Shown here: positions 51,643 to 62,680 of the stretch, piece by piece | How positions within the stretch are numbered: position 1 is the first letter of the stretch | Layout of the letters: every line of letters begins with the position of its first letter | From: Pseudomonas sp. WS 5079 | GTDB taxonomy: Bacteria; Pseudomonadota; Gammaproteobacteria; Pseudomonadales; Pseudomonadaceae | Assembly (NCBI RefSeq): GCF_012985465.1 | Contig: NZ_JAAQWN010000004.1 | Span: 124,001-188,000, forward strand | Direction of reading: 5' to 3' | DNA length: 64,000 nt | Program-made: the position numbers and the translations under genes | The notes under the pieces: model-generated | What the model was told of the DNA's origin: nothing | Seen by the model: the letters and a program-made list of their open reading frames with translations, nothing else | Databases searched by the model: none

Positions 51643-53161
51643 AGTAACTGGGCCGCTGCCACCTTCGCCGCTACGAGTACTGATTACGCTGTGTGTGGTG
51701 CTGGCAGTGGTCATGCAAGCCTTGGACACCACCATCGCCAACGTCGCCCTACCCTATATGCAGGGCAGTGTGTCGGCCAGTGCCGACCAGATTAACTGGG
51801 TACTGACTTCCTACATCGTCGCCACCGCCATCATGACGCCGCCCTCGGCATTCCTTGCCCGACGCTTCGGTCGCAAGCGCGTATTGCTGTGATCGATCTT
51901 CGGTTTTGTATTGGCGTCGGTGCTCTGTGGCATTGCCCGGTCCCTGGAAGAAATCATCCTGTTCCGTTTACTGCAAGGGCTGGCAGGGGCAGCATTGGTG
52001 CCGTTATCGCAAGGCATTCTGCTGGATATTTACCCGCAGAAAGACCGTGGCTCGGCAGTGGCCTTGTTCGGCGTGTCGGTGATGGTTGGTCCGGTGCTGG
52101 GTCCGATGATCGGCGGCTGGCTAACAGAACACCTCAGCTGGCGCTGGGTGTTCTTCATCAACTTGCCTATCGGATTGCTGGCCTTTGTCGGCATGATGCG
52201 CTTCATTCAGGAAACCCCGGCCGACAGAACCGCCCGTTTGGACTGGCTAGGCTTTGGCTCGCTCAGCGTGGCGATCCTGTCGATTCAATTGTTCCTCGAC
52301 CGCGGTGAACAGCTGGGCTGGTTCGATTCAGGAGAAATCATCCTGGAGGCGCTGGTGGCCGCCATCGCTTCGTACATTTTCATCGTCCACACCTTCACCC
52401 ACGACAAGCCCTTTATCAGTCTGAAACTGTTCAAGGACCGCAATTACTCGGTGGCGGTCGTGTTTATCTTCATCATCGGCATTACCTATTTAGCGTCATT
52501 GGCGCTGATGACACCCTACCTGCAAACCCTGATGGGTTACCCGGTGCTCACCGCCGGCATGGTCATGGGGCCACGCGGACTGGGGACCATGCTTAGCATG
52601 TTCCTTGCCGGGAAGATCATCGGCAAAGTGGATATTCGCTGGATACTGTTTTGCGGTTTGTTGCTGTCCGCCTGGTCGATGTACATGATGACCGGCTGGA
52701 CGCCGGCAGTGTCCATCAACACCATCGTGTACGTCGGCTTTATTCAGGGCGCGAGCCTGGGTCTGTTGTTCGTCCCACTGACCACCATCGCCTTTACCAC
52801 CCTAGCGCCGCATTTGCGTGGCGAAGCCACTGGTCTGTACAACCTGTCACGCAATGTCGGCTCAAGCGTTGGCATCTCGATCGTTACGGTGCTGCTGGCT
52901 CAAAACACTCAGATCAATCATGCCGAAATCGGCGCATACGTTACGCCGTTCAACCGCCTGTTCGATGCCTGGCCTGTAAACAACCAACTCAATCCATTAA
53001 CCGCCGGCGGGCGTGCGGCGCTGGATGGCATGATCACTGTGCAGGCCAGCTGGGTGGCCTACCTGGATGACTTCAAGCTGCTGATGTGGTTATCCATTGG
53101 AGTCATACCCCTGCTGCTGATATTCAGGACACCGAAGTCTCAAGCAAATCAGGCCTCGTAG
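51635..53161 (+). pseudogene. EmrB-like DHA2 MFS transporter with in-frame stop codon
   Basis: The frame from ATG 51,635 to the stop at 53,159-53,161 encodes a 14-helix EmrB-like drug:H+ antiporter (ALDTTIANVALPYMQG at the start, FFINLPIGLLAFVGMM and so on). It is broken by one TGA at 51,890-51,892, codon 86, between KRVLL and SIFGFVLAS. Reading continues in the same frame after the stop, so this is a single base change (TGG Trp to TGA would restore it) and not a frameshift. The truncated product would have 85 residues. A restart from a later codon would lose the first helices. A sequencing error cannot be excluded. Confidence 0.85.
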
Positions 53162-54801
53162 CGAAAACGTCCCACTGCTACATTCAGCTCATCGGACAGT
53201 TCGCGCAAAGACACCACAGCTCCGGACACCTGATGAGTGATCGCATCGCCCTCGCCGGCCATGCGTGCGATGTGCTCGACGTTGGCAACGATGCCCCGCC
53301 CACCCTCGTTCTGCACGCTCACCGCATCGGCAATCCGGTCCACCCCACGCGTGGAGTCGCCGACCAGTTCCGCTGCCTGTTGCAGGGTACTTTCCAACTC
53401 ACTCAGCAGTCGGCCGCTGTCGTCCAATGCCACCGTGCCGGCGCGCAGGGCTTCGTCGACCACCTCGGACTGGCTCTCGAGCTTTACCGTCAACTGGTTG
53501 ATCGAGTTGGCTGCCAGCGCAGAGCGTTGTGCCAGATTACGCACTTCGTCCGCCACCACGCTGAAGCCGCGTCCACTCTCGCCAGCCCGTGCCGCCTCGA
53601 TCGCCGCATTGAGCGCCAGCATGCTGGTCTGCGCGGAAAGGTCCTTGACCTGACCGATGCTGGCGGTGATCGCAGTAGTGCTTTCGACAAAATCGCCCAC
53701 CGAGCCACGGATGGCGGAGAATGCATGGCGCACGCTGTCGATTTTCTCGAGCAGTCGCGACAAGGCCAAGTGTCCATCCTGCGCACCGCGCAAACTGGCT
53801 TCGGCGCAGCTGCGCAGGCTTTCAGCATGACTGGAGATTGCCGCAATCCCGTCGCTCATCTGCTCGATGGTCATCGACACCGCGCCCACCGCACCGGCCT
53901 GCGCCGTAGAGCTTTGCGCCACACGCGCCGAAGCGCCCACCAGCTCCTCTGCCGAGGCGCCGACCGATGCCGCGACTCCGGCTACCTTGCGCATTGCCTG
54001 CTGGAAGCTATCAATGAGTTCGTTGAATGCCTGAGCCGTGTGGGCAATCTCGTCTCGACCCATGACCCGCACGCGTCGGGTCAGGTCGCCATCGCGCAAC
54101 TCGATCGAAGCCCTCTCGATTTCCCGAATGGGCCGGATGATTTGCGCACGCAACAAAAGACTGACTAACACAGCCAGTAAGCTGCCACCCAGCAGCACCG
54201 CGACGAGCATCCGTGAGACCTGCTGTTGTGTTGCGCCCGCCTCAGCGAAGGCGCCAGAGGTCAGCTCGGCTTGTAGGCCCAACAGCCGGTTGAATTGACC
54301 TTGCAGGCCATTGTTGTCGGCACGCACCCGACCCAGCAGCGAGGCAGCCTGTATCTGGTCACTCAAAGCAGTGCGCTTGAATTCGGCAAGCCCCTCGCCG
54401 ACCACTGCGGCCTGCTCCTGCACCGCTTGATAGAGCGCTCTCTCTTCTTCGCCCAGGCGAGTTTCACGAGCCACCTTGTCCAGCCCGGCACGCATGTCGT
54501 CAACACTGGCCTGCATATCTTCAAGATATGACTCAAGGTCTTCCGCGGAAGCTTGCCCACTGGATTCAAGGATGCGCGCGCCTGTGGCATATGCGCCGAC
54601 CATCGCCGCCTGCGAGGCGGCCGAGGTTTCTAACACTTGCCGATATTGCTGGAAACGCAACTGGTCGATTTCCTCGATTACCGCTTGTTGCTTAGCCAGC
54701 CCGCGGTAGGCCAGACCCGAGACAACCAGTAGAGCGAGCACAAATAACCCGGGCAGCACGAGGAGCTTGGCGCCGATTGAGAAGCCTTTCAGAAATGACA
54801 T
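53149..54801 (-). CDS. Methyl-accepting chemotaxis protein
   Basis: 550-residue chemoreceptor: first membrane helix about residues 10-32 (LLVLPGLFVLALLVVSGLAYRG), a helical periplasmic domain to about 190, second membrane helix (MLVAVLLGGSLLAVLVSLLL), a HAMP domain (RPIREIERASIELRDGDLT) and a cytoplasmic signalling hairpin whose tip reads [19 protein letters not shown], then [16 protein letters not shown]. The ligand is unknown; a pathway substrate is plausible given its place. The start at 54,801 is chosen because the first helix begins right after it. It converges on the EmrB-like gene and overlaps it by 13 bases. Confidence 0.94.
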   Translation of the reverse strand: MSFLKGFSIGAKLLVLPGLFVLALLVVSGLAYRGLAKQQAVIEEIDQLRFQQYRQVLETSAASQAAMVGAYATGARILESSGQASAEDLESYLEDMQASVDDMRAGLDKVARETRLGEEERALYQAVQEQAAVVGEGLAEFKRTALSDQIQAASLLGRVRADNNGLQGQFNRLLGLQAELTSGAFAEAGATQQQVSRMLVAVLLGGSLLAVLVSLLLRAQIIRPIREIERASIELRDGDLTRRVRVMGRDEIAHTAQAFNELIDSFQQAMRKVAGVAASVGASAEELVGASARVAQSSTAQAGAVGAVSMTIEQMSDGIAAISSHAESLRSCAEASLRGAQDGHLALSRLLEKIDSVRHAFSAIRGSVGDFVESTTAITASIGQVKDLSAQTSMLALNAAIEAARAGESGRGFSVVADEVRNLAQRSALAANSINQLTVKLESQSEVVDEALRAGTVALDDSGRLLSELESTLQQAAELVGDSTRGVDRIADAVSVQNEGGRGIVANVEHIARMAGEGDAITHQVSGAVVSLRELSDELNVAVGRFRYEA

Positions 54802-55270
54802 GTTGGTTACCGTTTTTGTTTTTATAGGGCGTGAATAGGCAGGCAATTTATCCTGCATTATTCTTTATACAGTATTTAATTCTATTATCAGAACAATATT
54901 AAAAGTTTGATGTCCCGCCATCGTGCCTTGCCTCCGCCCTGCAACTAACGCCTGGCGTAACCAAAGCCAGCCAACCAGCACTGGAACGAACAGGCCCAGG
55001 TAAGCAGCGGCATTGCAAAGACCAAGGTCAGGTTCGATACCGCCCCCCACAGAATCGCCAGTGCCTTGATTAATTCCGCCGCAAGTACCGATGAATGCCG
55101 CAGCCCTGCGGCTTCATCGAGCCTGCGGCGACCTGCTCAGCCGTAAGCGAACGTCCATGTGAGGCTTCCAGCAAGTGCTTACCTATTCAGGCGAGGGAAA
55201 GTTTTTCAATGAAGGCCGGGAATTCCGCTAAATGCGGAGTCACCGGGCAAGCAGGGAGGAACCCGCACCC
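54802..55270. other. Gene-free stretch left of the IS3 element
   Basis: About 470 bases without a gene I can support. Short frames occur (for example on the minus strand at 54,865-55,050 with a hydrophobic VPVLVGWLWL segment) but have no start site or recognisable family. This may be remnant sequence of a disrupted region; the IS3 copy begins at 55,271. Confidence 0.5.
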
Positions 55271-55278
55271 TGTAGTGG

Positions 55279-56152
55279 TCAACTAATTCCGGACACCTCG
55301 ATAGGTGATTTTGACGCCATCGCCCGTTCGTAAACGGTCGGTGGCAGATATCCCAGTTTCGAGTGCAGCCGTTCGTTGTTGTAAACCCAACGATGTACTC
55401 AGTGATGTCGCGTATCGCCTCGGCATGGTTGGCGTAATCACGTCGCCATACCCGCTCCATTTTCAAGCTCAGAAAGAAGCGCTCCATCACTGCGTATCCC
55501 AGCAGTTACCTTTACGGCTCATGCTTTGCTGCATGTCACTTCTTGCCAGTAGCGCTCTGTAGCTCGCACTCGCGTACTGGCTGCCGCGATCCGAGTGGGC
55601 GATCAAGCCGGGTGGCGGTTGACGTTGAGCAACCGCCAGCTGCATTGCACTGCACACCAGTTCAGCGGGCATGTTCGGCGCCATTGACCTGCCCACTACC
55701 TTGCGTGAGAACAAGTCCAGCACCACAGCCAGATACAACCAGCCACTGCGGGTTCGGATGTAGGTAATGTCTGCTACCCAGGCCTTGTTCGCCGCCTCGG
55801 GTTCAAATTGGCGGTTCAATACATTTTCAGCAATCGGCAGGTCATGTTTGCTGTCGGTGGTGTGCACAAATTTACGCTTCCAGGCCGAACGCAGGCTGTT
55901 GACGCGCATCATGCGGCGAATCTTGTAAATGCCTACTTGCATACCCTTTGCGCGTAACGCTTTACGCAATGGGCGACTGCCATAACAGCCGCCACTTTCA
56001 GCAAACGACGCCTTGAGTTGCAGAGCAACGGGCCAGATCGATGCAGGAGCCCCAGCGCGCTTGTTGGCCTCGTAGAAGCCGGATCGACTAACCCCCAACA
56101 AACGGCACACATACGCCACCGAACAAGCCTTCTGTTGCAGCTGGCGAACCAA
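55279..56152 (-). pseudogene. IS3 orfB transposase, two frameshifts
   Basis: DDE transposase (integrase core). Sequence such as KAWVADITYIRTRSGWLYLAV, VGRSMAPNMPAELV, HSDRGSQYAS and ANHAEAIRDITEYI is typical of IS3 OrfB. Near 55,491 the reading breaks at NCWDTQ*, where family members read NCWDNAVMERFF; one lost A restores the frame. A second break near 55,385 follows EYIVGF (one lost T) after which SKLGYLPPTVYE-type sequence is found in another frame. The stop would be at 55,279. In the native element OrfAB is made by -1 slippage at an A-run in orfA. Confidence 0.85.
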
Positions 56153-56160
56153 GCGGTACG

Positions 56161-56487
<327 letters not shown>

Positions 56488-56524
56488 CTATCGGGGTGTC
56501 CGGGGAAATTAGACCACTACACCC

Positions 56525-56953
56525 TTCACGTAACGACAAAATCGACGCTGCCTGGTGTCCCCAATTGCACCACTACTACGCCAACGAGCGTGACATAGAC
56601 TGCAGCGCATTGTTCAGAACACCCATCCCGCACTGGTCAAGTGGTTGCAAAAGATCGCAAGCGAAACGACCAGGCCGGCCATGCAGGCCTCGCTTCACTC
56701 AGGTCCGGTTGTGCGCCCGGAGCCCCCTCCAAGCTCTGCTTCACCCAGCCGCCTGCTCACACCCAAGGAGCGAGCAGTCTTGCAACTGCTCGCTCGCAAC
56801 CTGTCGAACAAGCAGATTGCCCAGGCGTTGAATGTCGCTGGAGAAACCGTGAAATGGCACTTGAAAAACCTCTTTGGAAAATTCCAGGCGAGTACTCGCA
56901 AGCATGTCGTGGATCGCACCTACATGTTGGGTATTCTCGAGTTGACTGGCTAA
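56525..56953 (+). pseudogene. LuxR-type regulator, 3' remnant next to IS3
   Basis: The last about 60 residues form a complete LuxR/FixJ helix-turn-helix: LTPKERAVLQLLARNLSNKQIAQ, LNVAGETVKWHLKNLFGKFQ. Upstream in the same frame lie HPALVKWLQKIASE-type residues and then a TGA at 56,591; sequence before that seems to continue in another frame. The IS3 copy at 55,271-56,521 lies directly upstream. A large MalT-type regulator that was broken by insertion and frameshift explains the pattern; the 5' part was not found left of the IS element. If a start near 56,645 is used, a 102-residue DNA-binding protein could still be made. Confidence 0.6.
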
Positions 56954-57156
56954 CGCCAGGCCTTTGGCCCCTTTCTTCCAATCCCCGCTCTCACAGCCCC
57001 CCTGTCTCGATCCACGCCTCCCCCTGACGACGGGGGTGGCCGGCTGTCCTTGAGTAACCGTCCGGCCATGTCATCTACCCAGCCCCGCAAAGCCAAGACA
57101 TCGTGTGCACTCAAATTTAAGTGAGCACCAGATCTAGCCTTTTAAACGGGTATTTC

Positions 57157-57259
57157 ATGCAGCCAACACTCGGTTCCTATTCCAAGGCCTTCAAAGCCCA
57201 GGTCATTCAATATGGGTGCCCAGCACGGCACTACAATTGCCAGCATCGCATTCAGCCGT
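57157..57259 (+). pseudogene. IS66 tnpA-like 5' remnant
   Basis: From an ATG at 57,157 the sequence reads MQPTLGSYSKAFKAQVIQ, which matches the N-terminus of IS66-family TnpA proteins. After this a shift of frame is needed to reach GTTIASIAFS, also TnpA-like; the rest is lost. It lies in the 444-base gap between the LuxR remnant and the GGDEF-EAL gene; otherwise I see no gene in that gap. It is a small footprint of a deleted IS66 copy, possibly the missing end of the element at 61 kb. Confidence 0.5.
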
Positions 57260-57397
57260 AAGCGTGCCCGTGGAAGTCGCAAGGCTGGCATGACGCTTTT
57301 TTTTGTAAAATTTTTGACGATAGGATGAAGCGTACTCTTCAGAAACTGCTCGTGCCGCCGATGCCCAGAGGAGCCAAATTCAACCTTCGGGGTTTCA

Positions 57398-59467
57398 ATG
57401 CTAGTAAGCAGCTATAACAGCGTGTATGTGCTGTTTTCCTTCGCCGTAGCGATCCTGGCGTCTTATACCGCGCTGGACATGACTGGTCGAGTCACCCGTA
57501 CCGAAGGCAAAGCATCGGCACTTTGGCTTGCCGGTGGATCTTCCGCCATGGGCACGGGCCTCTGGTCGATGCATTTTATTGGCATGTTGGCCTTCCAACT
57601 GCCCATCGAGCTGGGTTACGACCTGACGCTGACTGGCTTATCGTTGTTGATCGCCATCGCCTCCTCCGCCTTTGCTTTGTGGCTAGCATGCCAGACGGAA
57701 ATGCCACTGCCGCGTTTGCTGCTTGGTGCGGTGCTCATGGGTATCGGAATTGCATCCATGCACTACGTTGGAATGGCGGCGCTGCTGATGAATCCTGTAG
57801 TGGAATACGTTCCGTCGTTGTTCGCGCTATCGGTGCTGATTGCTATCCTTGCTTCGGGCGTGGCTTTGTGGATCGCTTTCCGCCTGCGTGGCGAAGGTCA
57901 GTACATCAATCGTACACGCATCGGCGCCTCGTTAATTATGGGGTGTGCCATTGTTGGAATGCACTATACCGGAATGGCGGCTGCCCAATTTCCTATCGGG
58001 AGCGTGTGCGGAGCGGTCAATGCAGGCATTGATAGCAACTTGCTAATGGTTTTGGTGATTCTGATCACGCTGGCTGTCTGCGCTATTGCCTTGATCGTAT
58101 CAATGCTTGACGTCCGCACCAGCATACTTGCCAGCTCCCTTGACCTCGCAAACAGTGAACTGGTGCAGCTAGCTCTTCACGACAATCTTACTCGCCTCCC
58201 TAACCGTATCCTCCTAAACGACCGTCTTCAGCAAGCGATTCATAAAGCCATCAGGCAGAAGAGCCACTTTGCCGTACTCTTCATGGATCTGGATGGTTTC
58301 AAAGCTGTTAACGATACTTACGGTCATCACACTGGCGACCAGTTGCTTCTGCAAGTAGCAAAGCGAATCAACGACGCCAAACGCGGCGAAGATACGGTGG
58401 CTCGCCTCGGAGGCGACGAGTTCGTTCTGCTTATCGATCCCGGCGAACCTGAAGACGCTGCGATGTTGGCGCAACGCTTGGTGGAAAATATTCGATTACC
58501 TTACGTACTTGGGCGGCAGACAGTGCATGTGTCCGCTAGCATCGGTATCGCTATATTCCCAGAAAATGGCCTAACCGAGCATGAGCTGATGGTCAATGCC
58601 GATGCGGCTATGTACCACGCCAAGGAGCAGGGCCGCGATGGCTACTGCTTCTTTGAAAAAGCTATGAACGTTAACGCTCACCTGCAGTTGGAAATGCAAC
58701 AGGATCTGCGGTGCGCACTGGATCGGAATGAATTTATCCTGCACTTCCAGCCGAAGATGCTCGCCCCAAATGGCCCTATGATCGGCGTTGAAGCTTTACT
58801 GCGTTGGAACAAGCCAGGTTTGGGCTTGGTGCCGCCCGTCCGTTTCCTGCCCTTGGCAGAGCGTACTGGATTGATCGTGCCAATCGGTAGCTGGGTAATC
58901 CATGAGGCGTGCCGGCAGATGGCCGAATGGCAAGCGTTAGGCGAAGGTAAAGACGAATGGAGTATTGCGGTCAACATTTCGACGGTACAACTGGCCCATG
59001 CAAAGCTCGTTGATGTCGTGCGCAATGCCCTGCAAAGCAGTGGCCTGCCCCCCCGTTTCCTGACACTGGAAGTTACCGAATCTACGGCGATGCGGGACGC
59101 TGAAGCTGCTTTGATTGTTCTTGATCAATTGGCAGCATTGGGCGTGAATATCTCCATCGACGACTTTGGTACCGGTTATTCCAGCCTGCTTTATCTTAAG
59201 CGCCTACCAGCCAACGAACTGAAGATCGACCGAGGTTTTATCACCGAGCTGGCTAAGTGTAACGATGACGCGGCTATCGTTTCGGCCATAGTAGCGCTCG
59301 GTAAAACGCTGGGGCTGAGGATCGTTGCAGAGGGTGTGGAAACCGCTGAACAACAACAGATGCTTACCGAGTTGGGTTGCGACATTTTGCAAGGTTACCT
59401 GCTGGGCAAGCCGATGAGCGCAGAGAGGATGCTGGAAAGCTTAAGCGCGACCAAGACTCTAGCGTGA
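57398..59467 (+). CDS. MHYT-GGDEF-EAL membrane protein (cyclic-di-GMP turnover)
   Basis: 689 residues. The membrane sensor (about 1-235) has three MHYT-type repeats: MHFIGM, MHYVGM, MHYTGM, a seven-helix domain thought to bind a metal and sense gas such as O2, CO or NO. A GGDEF domain follows with RLGGDEF at about 335-341, and an EAL domain with GVEALLRW at about 461 and IDDFGTGYSSLLYLKRLP. Both catalytic motifs are intact, so it could make or break c-di-GMP. The neighbouring BdlA-like gene suggests a common role in biofilm and dispersal. Start ATG 57,398 has GGGG about 8 bases upstream. Confidence 0.94.
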   Translation: MLVSSYNSVYVLFSFAVAILASYTALDMTGRVTRTEGKASALWLAGGSSAMGTGLWSMHFIGMLAFQLPIELGYDLTLTGLSLLIAIASSAFALWLACQTEMPLPRLLLGAVLMGIGIASMHYVGMAALLMNPVVEYVPSLFALSVLIAILASGVALWIAFRLRGEGQYINRTRIGASLIMGCAIVGMHYTGMAAAQFPIGSVCGAVNAGIDSNLLMVLVILITLAVCAIALIVSMLDVRTSILASSLDLANSELVQLALHDNLTRLPNRILLNDRLQQAIHKAIRQKSHFAVLFMDLDGFKAVNDTYGHHTGDQLLLQVAKRINDAKRGEDTVARLGGDEFVLLIDPGEPEDAAMLAQRLVENIRLPYVLGRQTVHVSASIGIAIFPENGLTEHELMVNADAAMYHAKEQGRDGYCFFEKAMNVNAHLQLEMQQDLRCALDRNEFILHFQPKMLAPNGPMIGVEALLRWNKPGLGLVPPVRFLPLAERTGLIVPIGSWVIHEACRQMAEWQALGEGKDEWSIAVNISTVQLAHAKLVDVVRNALQSSGLPPRFLTLEVTESTAMRDAEAALIVLDQLAALGVNISIDDFGTGYSSLLYLKRLPANELKIDRGFITELAKCNDDAAIVSAIVALGKTLGLRIVAEGVETAEQQQMLTELGCDILQGYLLGKPMSAERMLESLSATKTLA

Positions 59468-59619
59468 TACTGCACAAGCCATAGATTCAAGTTGGTGCTT
59501 GCTGGTGCAATTTGCAGACCCGCTACATCACCTGATTTAAGCATCAGTTAAACATTCGAATTGGGATTTACGGCTTCTCCTCATTCGTCCGATAGTAAAA
59601 TTCACTCTAAGGCTAATCA

Positions 59620-60939
59620 ATGTTCAACAAGGCAATCAAGCAGACCTTGGCTGAGGCTCTGCAAAAGCTTCAGGCCGCAGAAGCAAGGGCCGTGGCCGTT
59701 GACCGTTCGACGGCAACAATTGAATTTAAACCCGATGGCACCATCATAGGTGCCAATGAGAACCTTCTTACCACCATGGGCTACCGACTGGAGGAGATCG
59801 TCGGACAGCACCATCGTATTTTCTGTTTTCCTGATTACCAGGCGAGTGCCGACTATCGTAAGTTCTGGCAGCGCCTGGCTGGTGGCGAGTACATACGTGA
59901 ACGTTTCCTAAGGCGTAATAAGCAAGGCCTGGAGGTCTGGCTCGAAGCCAGCTACAACCCTATCCGAGGCGCCGATGGTCGCGTCGAAGGCGTGCTGAAG
60001 CTGGCCACCGACATTACTACTCAGGTGATCCGTGAGCAGGAGCAGAGCAGCATGGTTCAGGCCATCAGTCGCTCGATGGCTGCGATTTCCTTTAACTTGA
60101 AAGGTGAGGTTCTCGACGCCAACGAAAACTTCGAGCAGGCCATGGGCTATCGCCTGGATGAGATTCGGGGAAAGCACCACCGCATGTTCTGCACACGAGG
60201 TGAAGCGGACTCTCCTGAATACCGCGATTTCTGGGAGCGACTGAACCGTGGTGAGTTCTTCTCTGGACGCTTCCAGCGACTCAACCGGCATGGCGATACC
60301 GTCTGGCTGAGCGCAACCTACAACCCGGTATTCGATGCCAGTGGCCGGCTTTACAAAGTAGTTAAGTTTGCCCGTGATATTACGTCCCAAGTGCGCCAGC
60401 AGCAGGCAGAATCCGATGCAGCCACGCTCGCCTACAATATATCCCAGCAGACGGACAGAAGCGCTCGCCATGGTGCCGAGGTCATTAGTGAAACGGTCGA
60501 GGTGGTACAAGGCATAGCAGCCGAGCTCTCACGAGCGGCTGAAGGCATCACTGCAGTCAATCAGCAGTCAGAGATGATCCGCAGCATCGTGCAGACCATC
60601 CGAGGTATCGCCGAGCAGACCAACCTACTTGCTCTAAATGCTGCTATCGAAGCTGCAAGGGCGGGTGAACAAGGCCGAGGTTTTGCGGTGGTCGCCGATG
60701 AAGTACGAAACCTTGCAGCCCGCACGGCGCAGGCCACCGTGGAAATCGTCGATGTTGTGAAGCGCAACCATGAACTAGCGCAGGATGCTGTGGAGAGCAT
60801 GCAGGCTAGTCGCCAAAAGGTCGATCAAGGCGTCGATTTGGTCAGCCAAGCCGGCTTTGTGATAGAGGAAATTCAGAGCGGAGCACGGCAAGTAGTCGAC
60901 GCCGTGCGCCAGTTCGCCGAGGCAAAGGAAGAGCTCTGA
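59620..60939 (+). CDS. PAS-PAS-methyl-accepting protein, BdlA-like
   Basis: 439-residue soluble protein without membrane helices. Two PAS domains (about 25-140: [23 protein letters not shown]; about 147-260: [23 protein letters not shown]) precede a short chemotaxis signalling domain with [20 protein letters not shown] and [16 protein letters not shown]. This layout and length are those of BdlA, the biofilm-dispersion regulator of Pseudomonas aeruginosa. It follows a c-di-GMP enzyme gene, which fits. AAGG seven bases before ATG 59,620. Orthology with BdlA versus an Aer-like paralogue cannot be settled by eye. Confidence 0.9.
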   Translation: MFNKAIKQTLAEALQKLQAAEARAVAVDRSTATIEFKPDGTIIGANENLLTTMGYRLEEIVGQHHRIFCFPDYQASADYRKFWQRLAGGEYIRERFLRRNKQGLEVWLEASYNPIRGADGRVEGVLKLATDITTQVIREQEQSSMVQAISRSMAAISFNLKGEVLDANENFEQAMGYRLDEIRGKHHRMFCTRGEADSPEYRDFWERLNRGEFFSGRFQRLNRHGDTVWLSATYNPVFDASGRLYKVVKFARDITSQVRQQQAESDAATLAYNISQQTDRSARHGAEVISETVEVVQGIAAELSRAAEGITAVNQQSEMIRSIVQTIRGIAEQTNLLALNAAIEAARAGEQGRGFAVVADEVRNLAARTAQATVEIVDVVKRNHELAQDAVESMQASRQKVDQGVDLVSQAGFVIEEIQSGARQVVDAVRQFAEAKEEL

Positions 60940-61071
60940 TGTAACTGTATCGGGCACAACCTCGTAAGGCTGTTCCAATTTCTCACGATAAGCGTGCTTG
61001 TCCAATATGACATCATCGCTGCTTACTGGGCGCAACTGAACGTTTGCATCCGAGCATCACGTCTTACGCAA

Positions 61072-62619
61072 TTAGACCGGTTGCCAAATATGCGGCAGCA
61101 AATGATCGATTTCACTCGCCCGCTGCGTCGGCAGGCGTGTGAGCACGTCCTTCAAATAGGCATACGGATCATGACCGTTGAGCCGCGCAGACTGGATCAA
61201 ACTCATGATCGCCGCCGCCCGTTTTCCGCTGCGTAGCGACCCTGCGAAGAGCCAGTTCTTGCGTCCAAGAGCCCATGGTCGGATCTGGTTCTCTGCCCAA
61301 TTGTTGTCTATGGGTACAGCCCCGTCATCGAGGTAGCGCGACAGCGCTGCCCAGCGTTTCAGGCTGTAATCGAGTGCTTTGCTGATGGCTGAGCCTTCGG
61401 GCACAAGGTCGCGCTGGGCGCTCATCCAGACATGTAGCATGTCCATTACCGGGACGGCTTTTTCTTTCCGTATTCGCCGCCGTAAATCCGGCTCCAGATC
61501 GCGGACTTCGCTCTCGATTTCGTACAACAACTGGATATAGCGCAGGGCTTGCTCAGCAAGCGTGCTTTTATTCGTAGCGTGCAGCTCGAAGAATTTGCGC
61601 CGTGCATGGGCCATGCAGCCGATTTCGGTCACGCCGAGTTCGAAGCTGGCTTTGTAACCGCCAAAATCGTCACAGACCAGCTTGCCCCTCCAGCCTTGCA
61701 GGAAGTTGCGAGCATGCTCTCCGGCACGGCTGGGGCTGAAGTCATAAACCACCGCTGCCACATCCGAGAACTGGCTGGTGGCGTAGGCCCAAACATAGGA
61801 ACGGTGGGTTTTCTTTGTTCCCGGCATGAGCATTTGCACGGGTGTTTCATCGGCATGAATAATCTGCTGCCCGAGTACCACTTCGCGCAGCGCATCGACC
61901 AGCGGCTGCAACTGAACCCCAGTCACGCCAACCCATTCGGCCAAGGTTGAGCGTGGAATCGCCAGGCCCGCTCGACCGAAGATCGATTCCTGACGGTAAA
62001 GCGGTAAATGGTCAGCAAACTTGGCAATCATGACGTGGGCCAGCAGCCCAGCGGTTGGGATGCCCTTGTCGATGATCTGAGCCGGAACCGGTGCCTGGAT
62101 AAGCGTTTCGCAGTCATCGCAGACCCATTTGCCACGTACATGACGCTCGACGGTGAACACGCCCGGTGTGTAATCCAACTTCTCACTGACATCTTCACCG
62201 ATGCGTTTCAGCGCGCAGCCGCATGGGCAGTGAGTGTTGTCAGGTTCGTGATGGATCAGTGTGCGTGGAAACTCAGCCGGCAATGCAGTGCGCTTGGGCT
62301 TCTGCTTTTTCTCGGTCGCCGCTGGCACTGTTTGCAAGGCCTGAAGCTCTGCTTCAATCGCTGCGATATCTGTATCGATCAGGTCATCGAGCAAACTGGC
62401 CTGCTCAGGATTCATCTGCTCGCTGCGCTTGGCAAATTTCAAGCGCTTGAGCTGCGCAATTTCGAAGGTCAGCTTCTCGATCACCGTCTGATCGCGGTTG
62501 ATCTTCTTGCCCATGGTTTCGACCGTCTTACCCATTGTTTCGACTTGCGAGAGCAATTGCGCAGCTAAGGCACGCAGTTGGTCGGGAGTCATTTGGTCGA
62601 GATTGGGAGAAGAAGTCAT
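61072..62619 (-). CDS. tnpC: IS66 TnpC transposase
   Basis: 515 residues, full length for IS66 TnpC. It has a leucine-zipper-like N-terminus (LLSQVETMGKTVETMGKK), the Cys-rich IS66 zinc finger (CPCGCALKR ... WVCDDCETL), the transposase core with ADETPVQML and CDDFGGYKAS (catalytic Asp residues) and NNWAENQIRPWALGRKNW, and the usual C-terminal DHLLPHIW end. The gene appears intact; the partner genes tnpA and tnpB are missing or cut, so this copy is probably inactive on its own. Confidence 0.93.
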   Translation of the reverse strand: MTSSPNLDQMTPDQLRALAAQLLSQVETMGKTVETMGKKINRDQTVIEKLTFEIAQLKRLKFAKRSEQMNPEQASLLDDLIDTDIAAIEAELQALQTVPAATEKKQKPKRTALPAEFPRTLIHHEPDNTHCPCGCALKRIGEDVSEKLDYTPGVFTVERHVRGKWVCDDCETLIQAPVPAQIIDKGIPTAGLLAHVMIAKFADHLPLYRQESIFGRAGLAIPRSTLAEWVGVTGVQLQPLVDALREVVLGQQIIHADETPVQMLMPGTKKTHRSYVWAYATSQFSDVAAVVYDFSPSRAGEHARNFLQGWRGKLVCDDFGGYKASFELGVTEIGCMAHARRKFFELHATNKSTLAEQALRYIQLLYEIESEVRDLEPDLRRRIRKEKAVPVMDMLHVWMSAQRDLVPEGSAISKALDYSLKRWAALSRYLDDGAVPIDNNWAENQIRPWALGRKNWLFAGSLRSGKRAAAIMSLIQSARLNGHDPYAYLKDVLTRLPTQRASEIDHLLPHIWQPV

Positions 62620-62680
62620 GCGCCGAATTTTGCCAGAGCAGGCGCTTCGCGGCGATAGACCGATAGGCTAATGGCAGCCG

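Noticed and set aside
51635..53161. Programmed readthrough or selenocysteine at the TGA of the EmrB-like gene
   Set aside because: The position is inside a membrane helix region where relatives have an ordinary residue, and no stem-loop typical of a SECIS element is seen right after it. A nonsense change is simpler.
55279..56152. Programmed frameshift at the two breaks in IS3 orfB
   Set aside because: They lie within the catalytic domain, where IS3 elements have no slippage. The real slippage site is the A-run in orfA.
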